Below are positions 22,564-32,288 of a stretch of DNA of 64,000 nt, one piece after another; within the stretch, counting starts at the first letter, position 1, and each line of letters opens with the position of its first letter. The stretch spans positions 125,166,952 through 125,230,951 of the forward strand of contig JBCNJP010000007.1 of NCBI GenBank assembly GCA_039602395.1, read 5' to 3'. Both the position numbers and the translations under genes were made by a program. This stretch comes from Deinandra increscens subsp. villosa. Its lineage: Eukaryota; Streptophyta; Magnoliopsida; Asterales; Asteraceae. The notes below the pieces were generated by a model. It was not told where the DNA came from. It saw only the letters and a program-made list of their open reading frames with translations, and did no database searches.

Positions 22564-24321
22564 TTAACTAGCTAATTTAAGTCCCATGCCCTCGGCATGC
22601 CTTTCAAGCTTCGGCCTAGACAAAGCTTTCGTGAAAGGATCAGCTAAGTTAATATCTGTGTGAACTTTGAGTAATTTGATTTCACCTATTTCGATTTGCT
22701 CACGAACATAGTGATATCTCCTGGCATAGTGTCTGGCACCCTTCTGAACTCCAGGTTCTTTGGCGATGACTAATGCACCCGAGTTATCGCAGTACATGTC
22801 GATCGGCAAGTTACTTGTGGGGACAATGTCTAGCCCACTAATAAACTTCCTTATCCAGACAGCCTCCATTGCAGCTTCCGAAGCAGCAATGTACTCAGAC
22901 TCTGTTGCAGACATAGCAACTGTGGTTTGTTTCTTGCTTTTCCAATCCACAGCACCTCCATTCATAACAAAGACGTACCCAGACTGAGACTTCGTGTCAT
23001 CTCTATCAGTCTGAAATCCAGCATCACAGTATCCGGTCACTTTGAGCTCTTGATCTGGATTTCCCCCATATACCAAAAACAAATCTCTAGTAGCCCGTAG
23101 GTACTTGAGAATGGTCTTAACAGCAGTCCAGTGACTTTCACCTGGATTCTGTTGATAACGGCTAACGATATTCTGCGCGAACGCTATATCAGGTCTAGTG
23201 CATCTCACCGCATACATTATAGAGCCTACAGCCGAAGCATAAGGGACTCTTTGCATACGCTTCACCTCATCAGGTGTAGAAGCACCTTGTTTGACCGACA
23301 GACCAAGTCCTTCCTGCATTGGTACTATACCACGCTTGGAATTCTCCATCTTGAATCGCTTCAAGATCTTATCAATATAAGCACTTTGACTTAGTCCAAT
23401 CAACCGCTTAGTTCTATCTCTATAGATCTTGATTCCAAGAATGAATGCTGCTTCTCCCAAGTCTTTCATAGCAAAACACTTTCCAAGATGGGATTTTACA
23501 TCTTGCAACATTGGAATGTGTTTTCCTATTATCAATATGTCATCTACATATAAGACAAGAAAAGTAACATTACTCCCACTAGCTTTGCGATATACACATG
23601 GCTCATCGGGATTCTGAACGAAACCAAACTTTTTGATTTCTTCAGCAAACCGTTTATTCCAACTCCTCGATGCTTGCTTTAGTCCATAAATGGACCTTTG
23701 AAGCTTGCATACTTGGTTGGGATGTTTTGGATCAATGAACCCTTCAGGTTGATCCATATAGACTTCTTCATCCAAGTAACCATTTAAGAAGGCAGTCTTA
23801 ACATCCATTTGCCATATCTCAAAGTCATAGTACGCTGCTATGGCTAATAGAATCCTAATAGCTCTAATGTCTGCTACTGGTGAAAAGGTCTCATCATAGT
23901 CAACGCCAAAACGTTGAGTATAACCTTTTGCCACGAGACGAGATTTATAGGTGTGTACATTTCCATCCATGTCGGTCTTCTTCTTGAAGAGCCATTTACT
24001 CCCAACGGTTCTTGCGTTTGGAGGAAGATCAACCAGGGTCCAAACGTGGTTATCTTGCATGGATTTCATTTCCACATTCGCAGCTTCAAGCCATTTCTCA
24101 GATTCCGGATCTGATAATGCAGCTTTGAAGTTCGGAGGCTCATTGAGATCTCCTGATACGTTATCCTCGGATTCGACTAGACCAATCCATCTATCCGGAT
24201 TACGTACGACCCTTTCGGATCTACGAAGTGGAATCGCAACATCATCGACTTGAGGTTCATCTCTTTGAACATTTCCCCCCCCCAAGTTGATGATTGCTAG
24301 TTGTTTCAGAAGGTGACACAT
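22564..24321 (-). CDS. pol: Element 3 reverse transcriptase and RNase H
   Basis: An intact 585-residue frame. RT shows WLFKKKTDMDG, DVKTAFLNGYLDEEVYM and the active site YVDD in LVLYVDDILIIG. RNase H shows GYCDAGFQTDRDD, VAMSATESEYIAASEAA and the DNSGA motif, and ends in DPFTKALSRPKLERHAEGMG. The true start is upstream, in a frame shifted at a 9-base homopolymer (24275-24283); the ATG at 24321 is not biological. This is the best-preserved polymerase in the window. Confidence 0.94.
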   Translation of the reverse strand: MCHLLKQLAIINLGGGNVQRDEPQVDDVAIPLRRSERVVRNPDRWIGLVESEDNVSGDLNEPPNFKAALSDPESEKWLEAANVEMKSMQDNHVWTLVDLPPNARTVGSKWLFKKKTDMDGNVHTYKSRLVAKGYTQRFGVDYDETFSPVADIRAIRILLAIAAYYDFEIWQMDVKTAFLNGYLDEEVYMDQPEGFIDPKHPNQVCKLQRSIYGLKQASRSWNKRFAEEIKKFGFVQNPDEPCVYRKASGSNVTFLVLYVDDILIIGKHIPMLQDVKSHLGKCFAMKDLGEAAFILGIKIYRDRTKRLIGLSQSAYIDKILKRFKMENSKRGIVPMQEGLGLSVKQGASTPDEVKRMQRVPYASAVGSIMYAVRCTRPDIAFAQNIVSRYQQNPGESHWTAVKTILKYLRATRDLFLVYGGNPDQELKVTGYCDAGFQTDRDDTKSQSGYVFVMNGGAVDWKSKKQTTVAMSATESEYIAASEAAMEAVWIRKFISGLDIVPTSNLPIDMYCDNSGALVIAKEPGVQKGARHYARRYHYVREQIEIGEIKLLKVHTDINLADPFTKALSRPKLERHAEGMGLKLAS

Positions 24322-25000
24322 CTTCTAGTAGTTCTACAATTCTCCCACTGTTCTCTTGAGCTATAAAATTCTTTTCAAAGAATTCAGCATATCGAGCAAC
24401 ACGAACAGTGTTTTCTGAAGAATTATAGAAGTAGTAACCCATTGTTTCCTTTGGGTATCCCACGAAGATGCACTTAGTAGTCCTGGGTTGTAGTTTGTCA
24501 GGCGTATCACGCTTCACAAGTGCCTCACATCCCCAGACTCTTAAGTAAGACAACACAGGGACTTCTCCATGCCATAATTGATATGGTGTCTTTTCAACCT
24601 TCTTGGTTGGAACCATATTTAAAAAGCGTACAGCGGTTTCTAGAGCAAAATCCCAAAATGATAATGGGAGAGTTGTAAGGTTCATCATCGACCTCACCAT
24701 CTCTAGTAAGGTTCGATTCCTCCTCTCAGACACTCCATTATGCTGAGGAGTATAAGGAGGAGTAAGCTGTTGGACAATTCCACACGCTTTAAGATAATCC
24801 TTAAACTCTTGGCTTAAGTATTCTCCACCACGATCCGATCGAAGGATCTTGATGGTCTTACCGAGTTGATTTTCAACTTCGTTCTTAAACTCTTTGAATG
24901 TTTCAAATACCTCATGTTTATGTTTAAGCAAGTAAACATAACCATAACGGCTGAAATCATTCGTGAAAGTTACGAAGTAGCTAGCACCTTTTCTTGACAC
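24257..25000 (-). CDS. Element 3 integrase catalytic and C-terminal part
   Basis: The copia integrase core with FTNDFSRYGYVYLLKHK, the second Asp in RSDRGGEYLS and the Glu region HNGVSERRNRTLLEM. It is followed by the FWDFALETAVRFLN segment and a KCIFVGYP motif near the C-terminal end. It is separated from the upstream protease frame by a one-base deletion near 25049 and from RT by the 9-base homopolymer at 24275-24283. Confidence 0.92.
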   Translation of the reverse strand: MSRKGASYFVTFTNDFSRYGYVYLLKHKHEVFETFKEFKNEVENQLGKTIKILRSDRGGEYLSQEFKDYLKACGIVQQLTPPYTPQHNGVSERRNRTLLEMVRSMMNLTTLPLSFWDFALETAVRFLNMVPTKKVEKTPYQLWHGEVPVLSYLRVWGCEALVKRDTPDKLQPRTTKCIFVGYPKETMGYYFYNSSENTVRVARYAEFFEKNFIAQENSGRIVELLEDVSPSETTSNHQLGGGKCSKR

Positions 25001-25926
25001 ATGTCTAAATGGGCCACATACATCAGTATGGATGAGTCCAAGTAGCTCTTTGCCCTTTGCGGCTTGTTCGGAAAGGGTTTTCTAGTCATCTTTCCTGAGA
25101 TACAGGAAACGCATTGATCAAATGATTCATCATTTGATTGTAAGATCCCTTCACGTTGAAGTCTTTCAATGCGGTTTTTGCCAACATGGGCAAGACGACA
25201 GTGCCATAGATAGGTAGAGTCCAAACTAGTTTTGGCTCGTTTGCTAATAGTGAACATTGAATTATTTGAAACACAACCACGCATATCAATTTCATAAATG
25301 CCATCATAAGGAATAGCATCAAAATAATGAACATTATTTTTAGAAACTGAAATACCGATATCATTAAAAACATTAATGTATCCTTGGTTTTTCAACAAAG
25401 AAACTGAAATAACACCTCTAGTGATAGAAGGTGCATAATGACAATTGTCTAATACAATGGATAACCCAGAAGGCAGAATTAAATGAAATTCTCCTATAGC
25501 TTCCACAGCTGCTGGCAAACCATTTCCAACGAACAGCTGCAAAGCTCCAGGCTTCAGTTTCCTCCTCTTTCTAAGACCCTGTAACGAATTACAGATGTGA
25601 GTTCCACAGCCGGTGTCATACACCCATGAATCACTCTTAGAAAAGGAAAATAATTCAATTGTGAAGATACCTGAAGTACTAGTCCCACTAGTATTCTTTC
25701 TCTTCTTCATCAACTCAGCTAGGTAGGTAGGACAGTTCCTCTTCCAGTGTCCGACTTCACCACAATGGTGACAGATCTGGTCTTTAGCCTGATGCTCTTT
25801 AGGGGCCGGAGGGGTTTGCTTGGCTTTAGGGATATGGGCAACAGCCTTGCCTTTACCCTTGCCATCAATCTTGCCCTTCCCCTTTTTCGGTCGTTTAGCC
25901 TTTTGGATCTTACCCCCCTTGATCAT
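24970..25926 (-). CDS. Element 3 zinc knuckle, protease and pre-integrase region
   Basis: A Lys/Gly-rich basic segment, then the zinc knuckle CHHCGEVGHWKRNC, then the protease site DTGCGTHIC (the copia D(T/S)G motif), then the zinc-binding pre-integrase region with WHCRLAHVGKNRIERL and CVSCISGKMTR. It continues Gag, but in the -1 frame relative to it, because of a 6-T run at 25965-25970. The frame is lost again near 25049. Confidence 0.9.
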   Translation of the reverse strand: MIKGGKIQKAKRPKKGKGKIDGKGKGKAVAHIPKAKQTPPAPKEHQAKDQICHHCGEVGHWKRNCPTYLAELMKKRKNTSGTSTSGIFTIELFSFSKSDSWVYDTGCGTHICNSLQGLRKRRKLKPGALQLFVGNGLPAAVEAIGEFHLILPSGLSIVLDNCHYAPSITRGVISVSLLKNQGYINVFNDIGISVSKNNVHYFDAIPYDGIYEIDMRGCVSNNSMFTISKRAKTSLDSTYLWHCRLAHVGKNRIERLQREGILQSNDESFDQCVSCISGKMTRKPFPNKPQRAKSYLDSSILMYVAHLDMCQEKVLATS

Positions 25927-26564
25927 AAGAACTTGGGGTGTTTCAGTGGCCTTTTTAGGAATCGTTTTTTGACAAGCATAGCATGAAGCTCAGGTATAGT
26001 CTTAGTCATACTATGCATGTTATAGTTGCGCACAAAACCCTCAAAATCCTTCGTAAGTGATTTGAGGATCATGCCAACTGCAACAGCACGATTATACCCA
26101 TAATTGAGCGATTCCAATTTGTCAAAGTAGCTCTTCATCTTGAGCACATGACTACTGACCGATTTACCAGTTTCAAGCTTCAAGTCGTGGAGTTCCACAA
26201 CTAGGTCGAACAATTCGACACCAGCTTGTTTTTCATACATCTTTTTCAGCTCTTTGATCATATCACAAGGTGTATGAAATTCGTATTGCTTCTGAAGATC
26301 GGGAGTCATACTCGAGATCATCATACAAGCAACCTCATCGTATCTGCTGTACTCTGCGTTGTAGAATGCTTTCTCTTGTTCAGAGGCATCAGCAGCTGGC
26401 TCGGTCGGCCAATGATGTTCAAGGACATCGGTCCTCCGTTCAACTCTAAGGACAATCCTCAGTTGACGGTACCAGTCATTGAAGTTAGATCCGTTCAGCT
26501 TTTCTCTTTCAAACATTTGACGAAAAGCATGACCAACATTGTTTTGAGGAGGGTTTGTTGCCAT
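25923..26564 (-). CDS. gag: Element 3 Gag (UBN2-type)
   Basis: 213 residues from an ATG at 26564. The copia Gag signature includes LNGSNFNDWYRQLRIVLR near the start, TPCDMIKELKKMYEKQAG, and LHDLKLETGKSVSSHVLKMK. The zinc knuckle lies in the next frame because of the homopolymer shift at 25965-25970, so the ancestral protein continued into protease. Gag assembles the virus-like particle. Confidence 0.9.
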   Translation of the reverse strand: MATNPPQNNVGHAFRQMFEREKLNGSNFNDWYRQLRIVLRVERRTDVLEHHWPTEPAADASEQEKAFYNAEYSRYDEVACMMISSMTPDLQKQYEFHTPCDMIKELKKMYEKQAGVELFDLVVELHDLKLETGKSVSSHVLKMKSYFDKLESLNYGYNRAVAVGMILKSLTKDFEGFVRNYNMHSMTKTIPELHAMLVKKRFLKRPLKHPKFL

Positions 26565-27650
26565 CTACAAAACAGATTAAGTTCAAAAATCAGTATTTTC
26601 GATAATCTTTTCCTTAATAAATTTAATTACCCAATGTTTAAACATTTTAAACAATTAAGCTTTATTAAGGCTAGGATCCAATTGACATGCCATCATTTCA
26701 TCAGTTGATCTGCTAGAAATGATGCATTCAAATGGTAAGTGACGATCACTAATTGTATTCCAAATACAATTCCTAGATTTTATGGGACCTACAACTTGCA
26801 CCAAGTGATTTGTAGTCATGTTTCATCCCATCTTTTGCCACGGGCTAAGGGTCTCACCGCCTAGCTCGTTTTAAGTCGTCCAGCCAAGAACGCACAAATT
26901 TTCCACCATTGTGTACCAATGAGTGGGAATTCGCCATGCAAATGCCATTTTACCATTGTGTACCAATGAGTAAGATGACATCCACAAGTGTCCTTTACAA
27001 GGTGGATGGCAAAGACTTAAGTTTGGTTTGGGTCAAAACAATTTTTGATGCGTGATCAAAAAGGTTATGTGTGAAGATTCATGCACATCTTCATCACATA
27101 ATGTGTTTATAAAATTCTTAGTTTGTCATCCAAGTCAAAAGAGCTCGGTAGCTCCATTTGCAACACACAAAGAAGCGTAGGGGTGAGGTTTGCAACTTTT
27201 GCAATTAAAAACCTACCACTTTAGGGAAGCAGAGCGACCCGACTTATACCTCTCTTAGAGTGTGTTCAAATGGGTGAGCCGGTGTTTCTTTTGACTTTTA
27301 GGACACAAATTTTATTTTATAAACAAAATCATATTTCAATAGATTATTTAAGCAAATTTCGATTTTCATAAAACAAATTTGCAATAAACCTTTTATTATG
27401 TCACAATTATCAGATAATCACATAATTTATAGGGTTTCTAATTATCACATAAAATTTTAATTTTATAGTCCTTCTTGATTTAAGTAATAACCATGAACGA
27501 TTTGCATGAAACATCATGATTTTTACTTCTTTTTAACACTTTAAAGTTTAAAGGTACAACATGTTGTTCATAACAATTATCTAATAAAAATAAAAACTTG
27601 GATTTAAAATTTTAGATCACAAAAATCAAATTTTAGAGCTAAAAATTAGG
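26565..27650 (-). other. Element 3 proximal leader, no supported feature
   Basis: About 1.1 kb between the motif array and the gag ATG, with a near-repeat of CCATTGTGTACCAATGAGT at 26907 and 26952 but no coding sequence or stable hairpin that I can support. Confidence 0.4.
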
Positions 27651-27654
27651 GTTT

Positions 27655-28020
27655 CCGATTCGGCAAGAGGTTTTCGATTCATTATTTGAGTTTACGATCG
27701 GAAAGAATGGGTTTTCGATCGAAACAGGGTTTTCGATCGGGTACTTTTCGATCGTAGACTATTCGATCGGGTCAAAAAACCTTTCCGATCGGATACTTTT
27801 CGATCGGCCCGAGAAGCCTTTTCGATCGGTTACTTTTCGACCAGTTCGTAAACACTTTACGATTTGGATCGAAAGGTAGGGTTTCCGGTCGGAAAACAAG
27901 GGTCTCCGCACCGGAATAGGTTTTCCGATCAGAAATCAAGGGTTTCCGATCGGGTCGAGAAGCGTTTTTCGATCAGGGACTTTCCGATCGGGTCGAAAAG
28001 TCCTATTCTGTCGATTTTTT
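27655..28020 (-). repeat. Element 3 leader: TTTTCGATCGG motif array
   Basis: Between primer site and gag, variants of TTTTCGATCGG or its complement recur more than ten times in about 365 bases. The core is the same as in the element 2 leader (15056-15545) although the two elements are from different copia lineages. Small foldbacks such as GGACTTT...AAAGTCC (27982-28008) are present, but the regular six-hairpin order of element 2 is not. Confidence 0.75.
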
Positions 28021-28154
28021 TTTTCGTTTTTACCAATTGCGAAACCTTTTCCAATTGTAAAACACGATTTTTAAATGAATCGAAAAGCTAGAATCTTGTT
28101 TTGGTTACCCCCCTTCCAAGTTTTATTCCCGGTAATTAATTAAAATCATAGGTG

Positions 28155-28167
28155 GCTCGTGATACCA
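28155..28167 (-). other. Element 3 primer-binding site
   Basis: On the minus strand TGGTATCACGAGC follows the LTR end by one base; it matches initiator methionine tRNA over its first eight bases. Confidence 0.8.
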
Positions 28168-28168
28168 C

Positions 28169-28822
28169 TGTTGGGTTATATAACTTTTATCAAAACACGA
28201 GTACGCAGCGGAAAGAATCCTATGAATTAATCTAACTAACCGGTATTAGAACGTGTACCTTTTTAGCTCGGCAAGACTTGATCTCTTGGAGGATTTGATA
28301 TAAATCCCTCCACGATCGCACACACGACACACCAATGCTATGTGCTAGCAACCGATCACGAACCTCTTCTTGATGTAGGCTTGGTCGAACCACACAAGAA
28401 ATCGCAAACCCCTAGGGTTTTCTTGTTGCCGAAAATTAGAGAGATTAGAGAGAGAATTAGGGTTTTGCTTTTATCTCATAAAGCAGCAACTAATCCTTAA
28501 ACCCAGAGGGTCTATTTATAGGATTAGAATACTTGATAAACAAGCAAAAGGGATAGGCATAAGAGCCCTAGCAAAATCGGCCTAGAGGCCTTATCCACAA
28601 CCTTTTCTCAATTGTAATCCAATTACAATTCTCTCTAATTACAACTAACACCCCTCTGTTAACAATTAACTGTCAGTTTTTAACGAAACCTCGTTAAATG
28701 TTCGTGATAAATATTCATTAACCATTAATTAATATTAATACATTTGGTGTCGAGACGTGTGACCCCGTAGGCTTAAATAATATCCGGACATACGCTTACT
28801 ATTACAAGATCATATCCCTACA
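28169..28822 (-). repeat. Element 3 5' LTR
   Basis: 654 bases, differing at 5 sites from the other LTR. Minus-strand TATA box at 28513-28520. The target duplication ACTCA follows at 28823-28827. Confidence 0.95.
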
Positions 28823-28827
28823 ACTCA

Positions 28828-29978
28828 ACCTCCTGGATTCTTTGATGAGGAACACCCGTATCATGTGTTCAAGCTAGACAAGGCTTTGTATGGCTTACAC
28901 CAGGCCCCTCGGTCTTGGTACAAGACTCTGATTGATCATCTTCTGGCACACGGGTACACAAGAGGCATTGTGGATCAGACACTTTTCAGGAAAGAGGTTG
29001 GGAATGACATAATCATGGTGCAAGTATATGTTGATGACATCATCTTCGGTTCTACCAATGAAGACTTGTGCAAAGAATTTGAGAAGATAATGCGCACAAA
29101 GTTTGAGATGAGTCAGATGGGTGAGATGGAGTTTTTCCTCGCCCTACAGGTAAAGCAAAGTGACAGTGGGATACTTATCCATCAGGCCAAATATGTCACA
29201 GAAATTTTGGAAAAATACAAAATGATGGATGCAAAGCCTGTCTCCACACCTATGGCGGCAAGACCAACACTTACCAGGGATCCAGACGGTCAACCAGTGA
29301 GCGAGCACATGTACCGGTTAATGATTGGGTCTCTGATGTACTTAACCGCCAGCCGTCCAGATATCATGCTTGCTGTGTGCCAATGCGCACGCTATCAGGC
29401 CGGCTAATCCTAAAGTCTCTCATCTCTCTGCTGTGAAACCTTTTTTCAAATATTTAAAGGGTCGGCCTCGTCTAGGCCTCTGGTACCCTAAGGAGTCAGG
29501 ATTTAATCTGTATGCCTTTTCTGGCAGCGATTATGGCGGCAATGAGCTTGACAGGAAATCCACATCTGCTGGAGCTCAATTTTTAGGTGACAGGTTGGTA
29601 TCGTGGCAGAGCAAGAAGCAGCACACGGTGTCCCAGTCGACAGCCGAAGCAGAATATGTGGCTGCATCCGCTTGTTGTTCACAGGTGGTATGGTTGCAGC
29701 ATCAGCTGGGAGATTACGGTTTGAATTTCTTCGATACTCCCATTTTTTGTGATAATAATGCTGCATTGCAAATTGTGAAAAATCCCGTGCAGCACTCCAA
29801 AACCAAACACATAGATATCAAAACGCACTTCATTCGGGATTGCTATGACCGCAAGCTCATCCATTTAGAACGGGTGGCATCGGAGGACAATGTGGCGGAT
29901 ATGTTCACCAAACCCCTTCCAAGTGCAAATTTTGAAATGTGTCTCAAAAGCCTCCGAATGATAGCCTTTGATGAGTAG
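28828..29978 (+). pseudogene. pol: Element 2 Pol, 3' part: RT and RNase H
   Basis: Resumes RT with QPPGFFDEEHP just after the target duplication. The RT active site YVDD is at 29027-29038, in VYVDDIIFGSTNEDLCKEF. Near 29395 an apparent 4-base insertion (GGCCGGC) ends the frame at 29407, and RNase H continues in the next frame (29370-29978) with SGSDYGG, SQSTAEAEYVAAS, CDNNAALQ and HSKTKHIDIKTHFIRD. It ends at TAG 29976-29978. Confidence 0.93.
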
Positions 29979-32208
29979 TCTGGCAATTCTTTTTATTAAA
30001 AAAAAAATCAAAAAAAAAAATTGAAAAAATTCAAAAAAAATTGAAAAAATTCAAAAATACAAAAATAGTGTCTCTTTGGTAGTTTAAAAAATCTAAAAGC
30101 AAGGGGAAGATATAAGATATACATTTCCGCAAATGTGTGTGCTTTTAAATTTTTTCACTGGTTTTGGTTGACCAGGCAAGGAAGTGATATAAATTTCCAG
30201 GTGTTTGCTGACTGACACGTGTAAAGTGGAAGCGAAAAACAGTTATTCATGGTCGATATGCTTGGTAGGCTCTGCTGACAATCAATCAAAAGGTATGTTT
30301 TATCACAACACTTGAAGATAACGTATGATGCTTTAGAGGGAACACACACTTAGGTTAGTACAATCTCTATTTGACTGTGCATCAGGAATCCTGAGACACA
30401 CGCCCGGTTCTGAGTGTTAATGTCATGCTCAAAAATCCCATTCCCTCTGCTTTGCGTAAGCAATGATCTGGGAATGTTGTACGTGAGTCAGGACCCCTCT
30501 GTTCTGCGAAAGCGGAGACCTGGAACCACCCTGATCCACGTACGTCTTAGATCACATTGTATATATATGATAAACCAAAAAGATGCCAATGTGCACTATC
30601 AAAAGAGACCCTCAAGCGTCCAAAACCCTCATCCTTTGTCACTGATGAGAACATTATTAAAAATGTTTCAAAAATTCAGCTGACCTTGTATATTATCCAA
30701 CAAAACCCCCGTGATCTATTCTTTTCTTTTCTCAACCCACTCTGGAGCATGATGTTGGGCTTAAGGAAAGGTGTCGTGAAAAATGTTGTACGGAAACCAG
30801 GTGTGCTTGATAGAGTGTGCAAATTATACCTAGGACTTATGTGTGTGACATGGATAGATTGTCATAATTAATAAACCTGAAAATATAATTATGTGATGAA
30901 ACTACTTGAGTAAGCGAAAGCGGCATGAGTTTAAAAATGGAGCAAAATACCGGCAATCGCCTGAACACGCGAAGTAACTGAAGCTGAAAAGGGTTCCTCA
31001 GTCACAGACTATCTGGTATGATCCCTAACAATGCCTCTTCATTCAAAACTCGGTTTGTTAAGTTTTTTTTGTTAGCTTAAATTTTTTGTTATTTTTATTT
31101 TTTTTGGTTTGGTTATTTTGTGTTAATTTTATTTTATCTTATTTAGTTTATTCTCCTAAGTTGCTAGATGTTAAATCTCTCGGGCTTGACTTCAGGGGAA
31201 GCTTTCTAAAATAAACAAGAGTGTTGTTAGGTGTTTGTTTGTTTTCTTTAAATATAACCTTGTTAAGAGAAAATGTGGTTAAGTTAAAGGTTTGGGTGTT
31301 AATTGATCATCTTCAAAGGCTAAGGGGGCCTAAGTGAAAAATTTTAAAAATTTTGAAAAAAGAGAAAAGGGAACCGCCGGCCCCCTTCCCCTCATTACCG
31401 TCTCCCTCTCTTCTCTCCATAACCCTAACTTCCTACACCCACCTTCACCGACTGCCTCCTACCACCACTGCTATCACCATCGCCAGCCACCACCACCCTC
31501 GCCTCTACCCTGCGACCACACCACCACCATCCCCGTAAAAAACCATCACCGAATTACCCCCAATTATCTACATCGCCGCCGCCATCCTCCCTCAATCCGC
31601 CGCCTCCGCCACCAACGACAACCATCCGACACCATAGTTCTAGTCGGAATCTTACTCCGATCATATTCCCGGTGCCGATTTGAGCTATGGCGCCCCGGCT
31701 GAAGCAAGTTGCCCGACCACCGAAGGACCGCCTTGAGTATGTGTTTTGGTTTTGTGAATTTTTGATTGGGAATGGAAGGGACAGTGGTTTGGGGATGTGA
31801 TTTGCTTGAAATATGTTCGAAACATGCATATGTGAACTGTTGGTTGAGTTGCAGGTTGAAAAACGAAGAAGAAAAGACTTTTTGATCAAGCCAGGGGCTT
31901 CTCGATCAGGCTGAAAAGCTTTTCTATCGGCCCCTGGTACTTTTCGATCACTGGTCACCGATGACCAGAGGCTTTTCGATCAAAAGCTTAGGCTTTTCGA
32001 TCGGAGAGTATACTTTTCGATCAGTGATCTCGGTTACTGGTACTTTTCGATCACTGGTCACCGATGACCAGAGGCTTTTCGATCAAGCCACCAGGCTTCT
32101 CGATCAGTCTTAGGGCTTTTTGATCAGGGTCCTCAGGTGGTTGATACTTTCCAATCGGAAAGGTACCAGATGATGTCCTAAATGGTTTTTCAGTTAATTT
32201 AAGCCGTT
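29979..32208 (+). other. Element 2 long non-coding region between pol and the extra ORF
   Basis: 2.2 kb without credible polymerase or Gag coding. It opens with A-rich tracts (29998-30060), then a pair of related hairpins (30439-30545), T-rich sequence (31050-31140), and a C-rich stretch (31375-31640) that translates into low-complexity Pro/His/Ser text and looks like an untranslated leader. It ends in the CTTTTCGATCA array. A long non-coding spacer before an env-position ORF fits a separately expressed or spliced message; this is inference. Confidence 0.6.
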
Positions 32209-32288
32209 ATGCTGTCTGTTTTCGAGAAATCCATAAAACTAATGAACTCTTCTGTGTTTTGGATGTTTATCTGTGTTTGTGAGTGCAG
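31737..32288 (+). other. Candidate intron upstream of the extra ORF
   Basis: A possible donor, GA|GTATGTG at 31736/31737, and acceptor, a T-rich stretch then GTGAGTGCAG|GG at 32288/32289, bracket 552 bases that include the CTTTTCGATCA array. Splicing would bring the C-rich leader directly to the conserved ORF start. This rests on motifs only. Confidence 0.25.
31870..32165 (+). repeat. Second CTTTTCGATCA motif array of element 2
   Basis: About ten copies of (G/A)CTTTTCGATCA in one orientation. A perfect 50-base direct repeat lies at 31934-31983 and 32037-32086, period 103. Each copy contains the hairpin CTGGTCA-CCGA-TGACCAG (31951-31968 in the first). Same core as the leader arrays at 15056 and 27655. 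Confidence 0.8.

Larger units (their letters stand above)
21077..28822 (-). mobile_element. Element 3: young Ty1/copia retrotransposon, minus strand
   Basis: 7,746 bases with two 654-base LTRs (21077-21730 and 28169-28822) that differ at only 5 positions. Perfect target duplication ACTCA at 21072-21076 and 28823-28827. On the minus strand the order is LTR, PBS, leader, gag, PR-INT, RT-RH, PPT, LTR. It lies in the RT gene of element 2, and the RT frame resumes exactly after one ACTCA. About 0.8% LTR divergence implies a recent insertion (roughly 0.3 million years at the commonly assumed 1.3e-8 rate). Confidence 0.96.

Noticed and set aside
25960..25975. Programmed -1 frameshift between Gag and protease in element 3
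   Set aside because: The pol frame is indeed -1, but the run reads GTC AAA AAA CGA, so the X XXY YYZ slippery phase is not met, and related copia elements use one frame. A one-base indel in the run is simpler.
31334..31702. Pro/His/Ser-rich ORF in the element 2 spacer
   Set aside because: Low-complexity translation of a C-rich leader-like stretch; open in two frames at once and without a domain.
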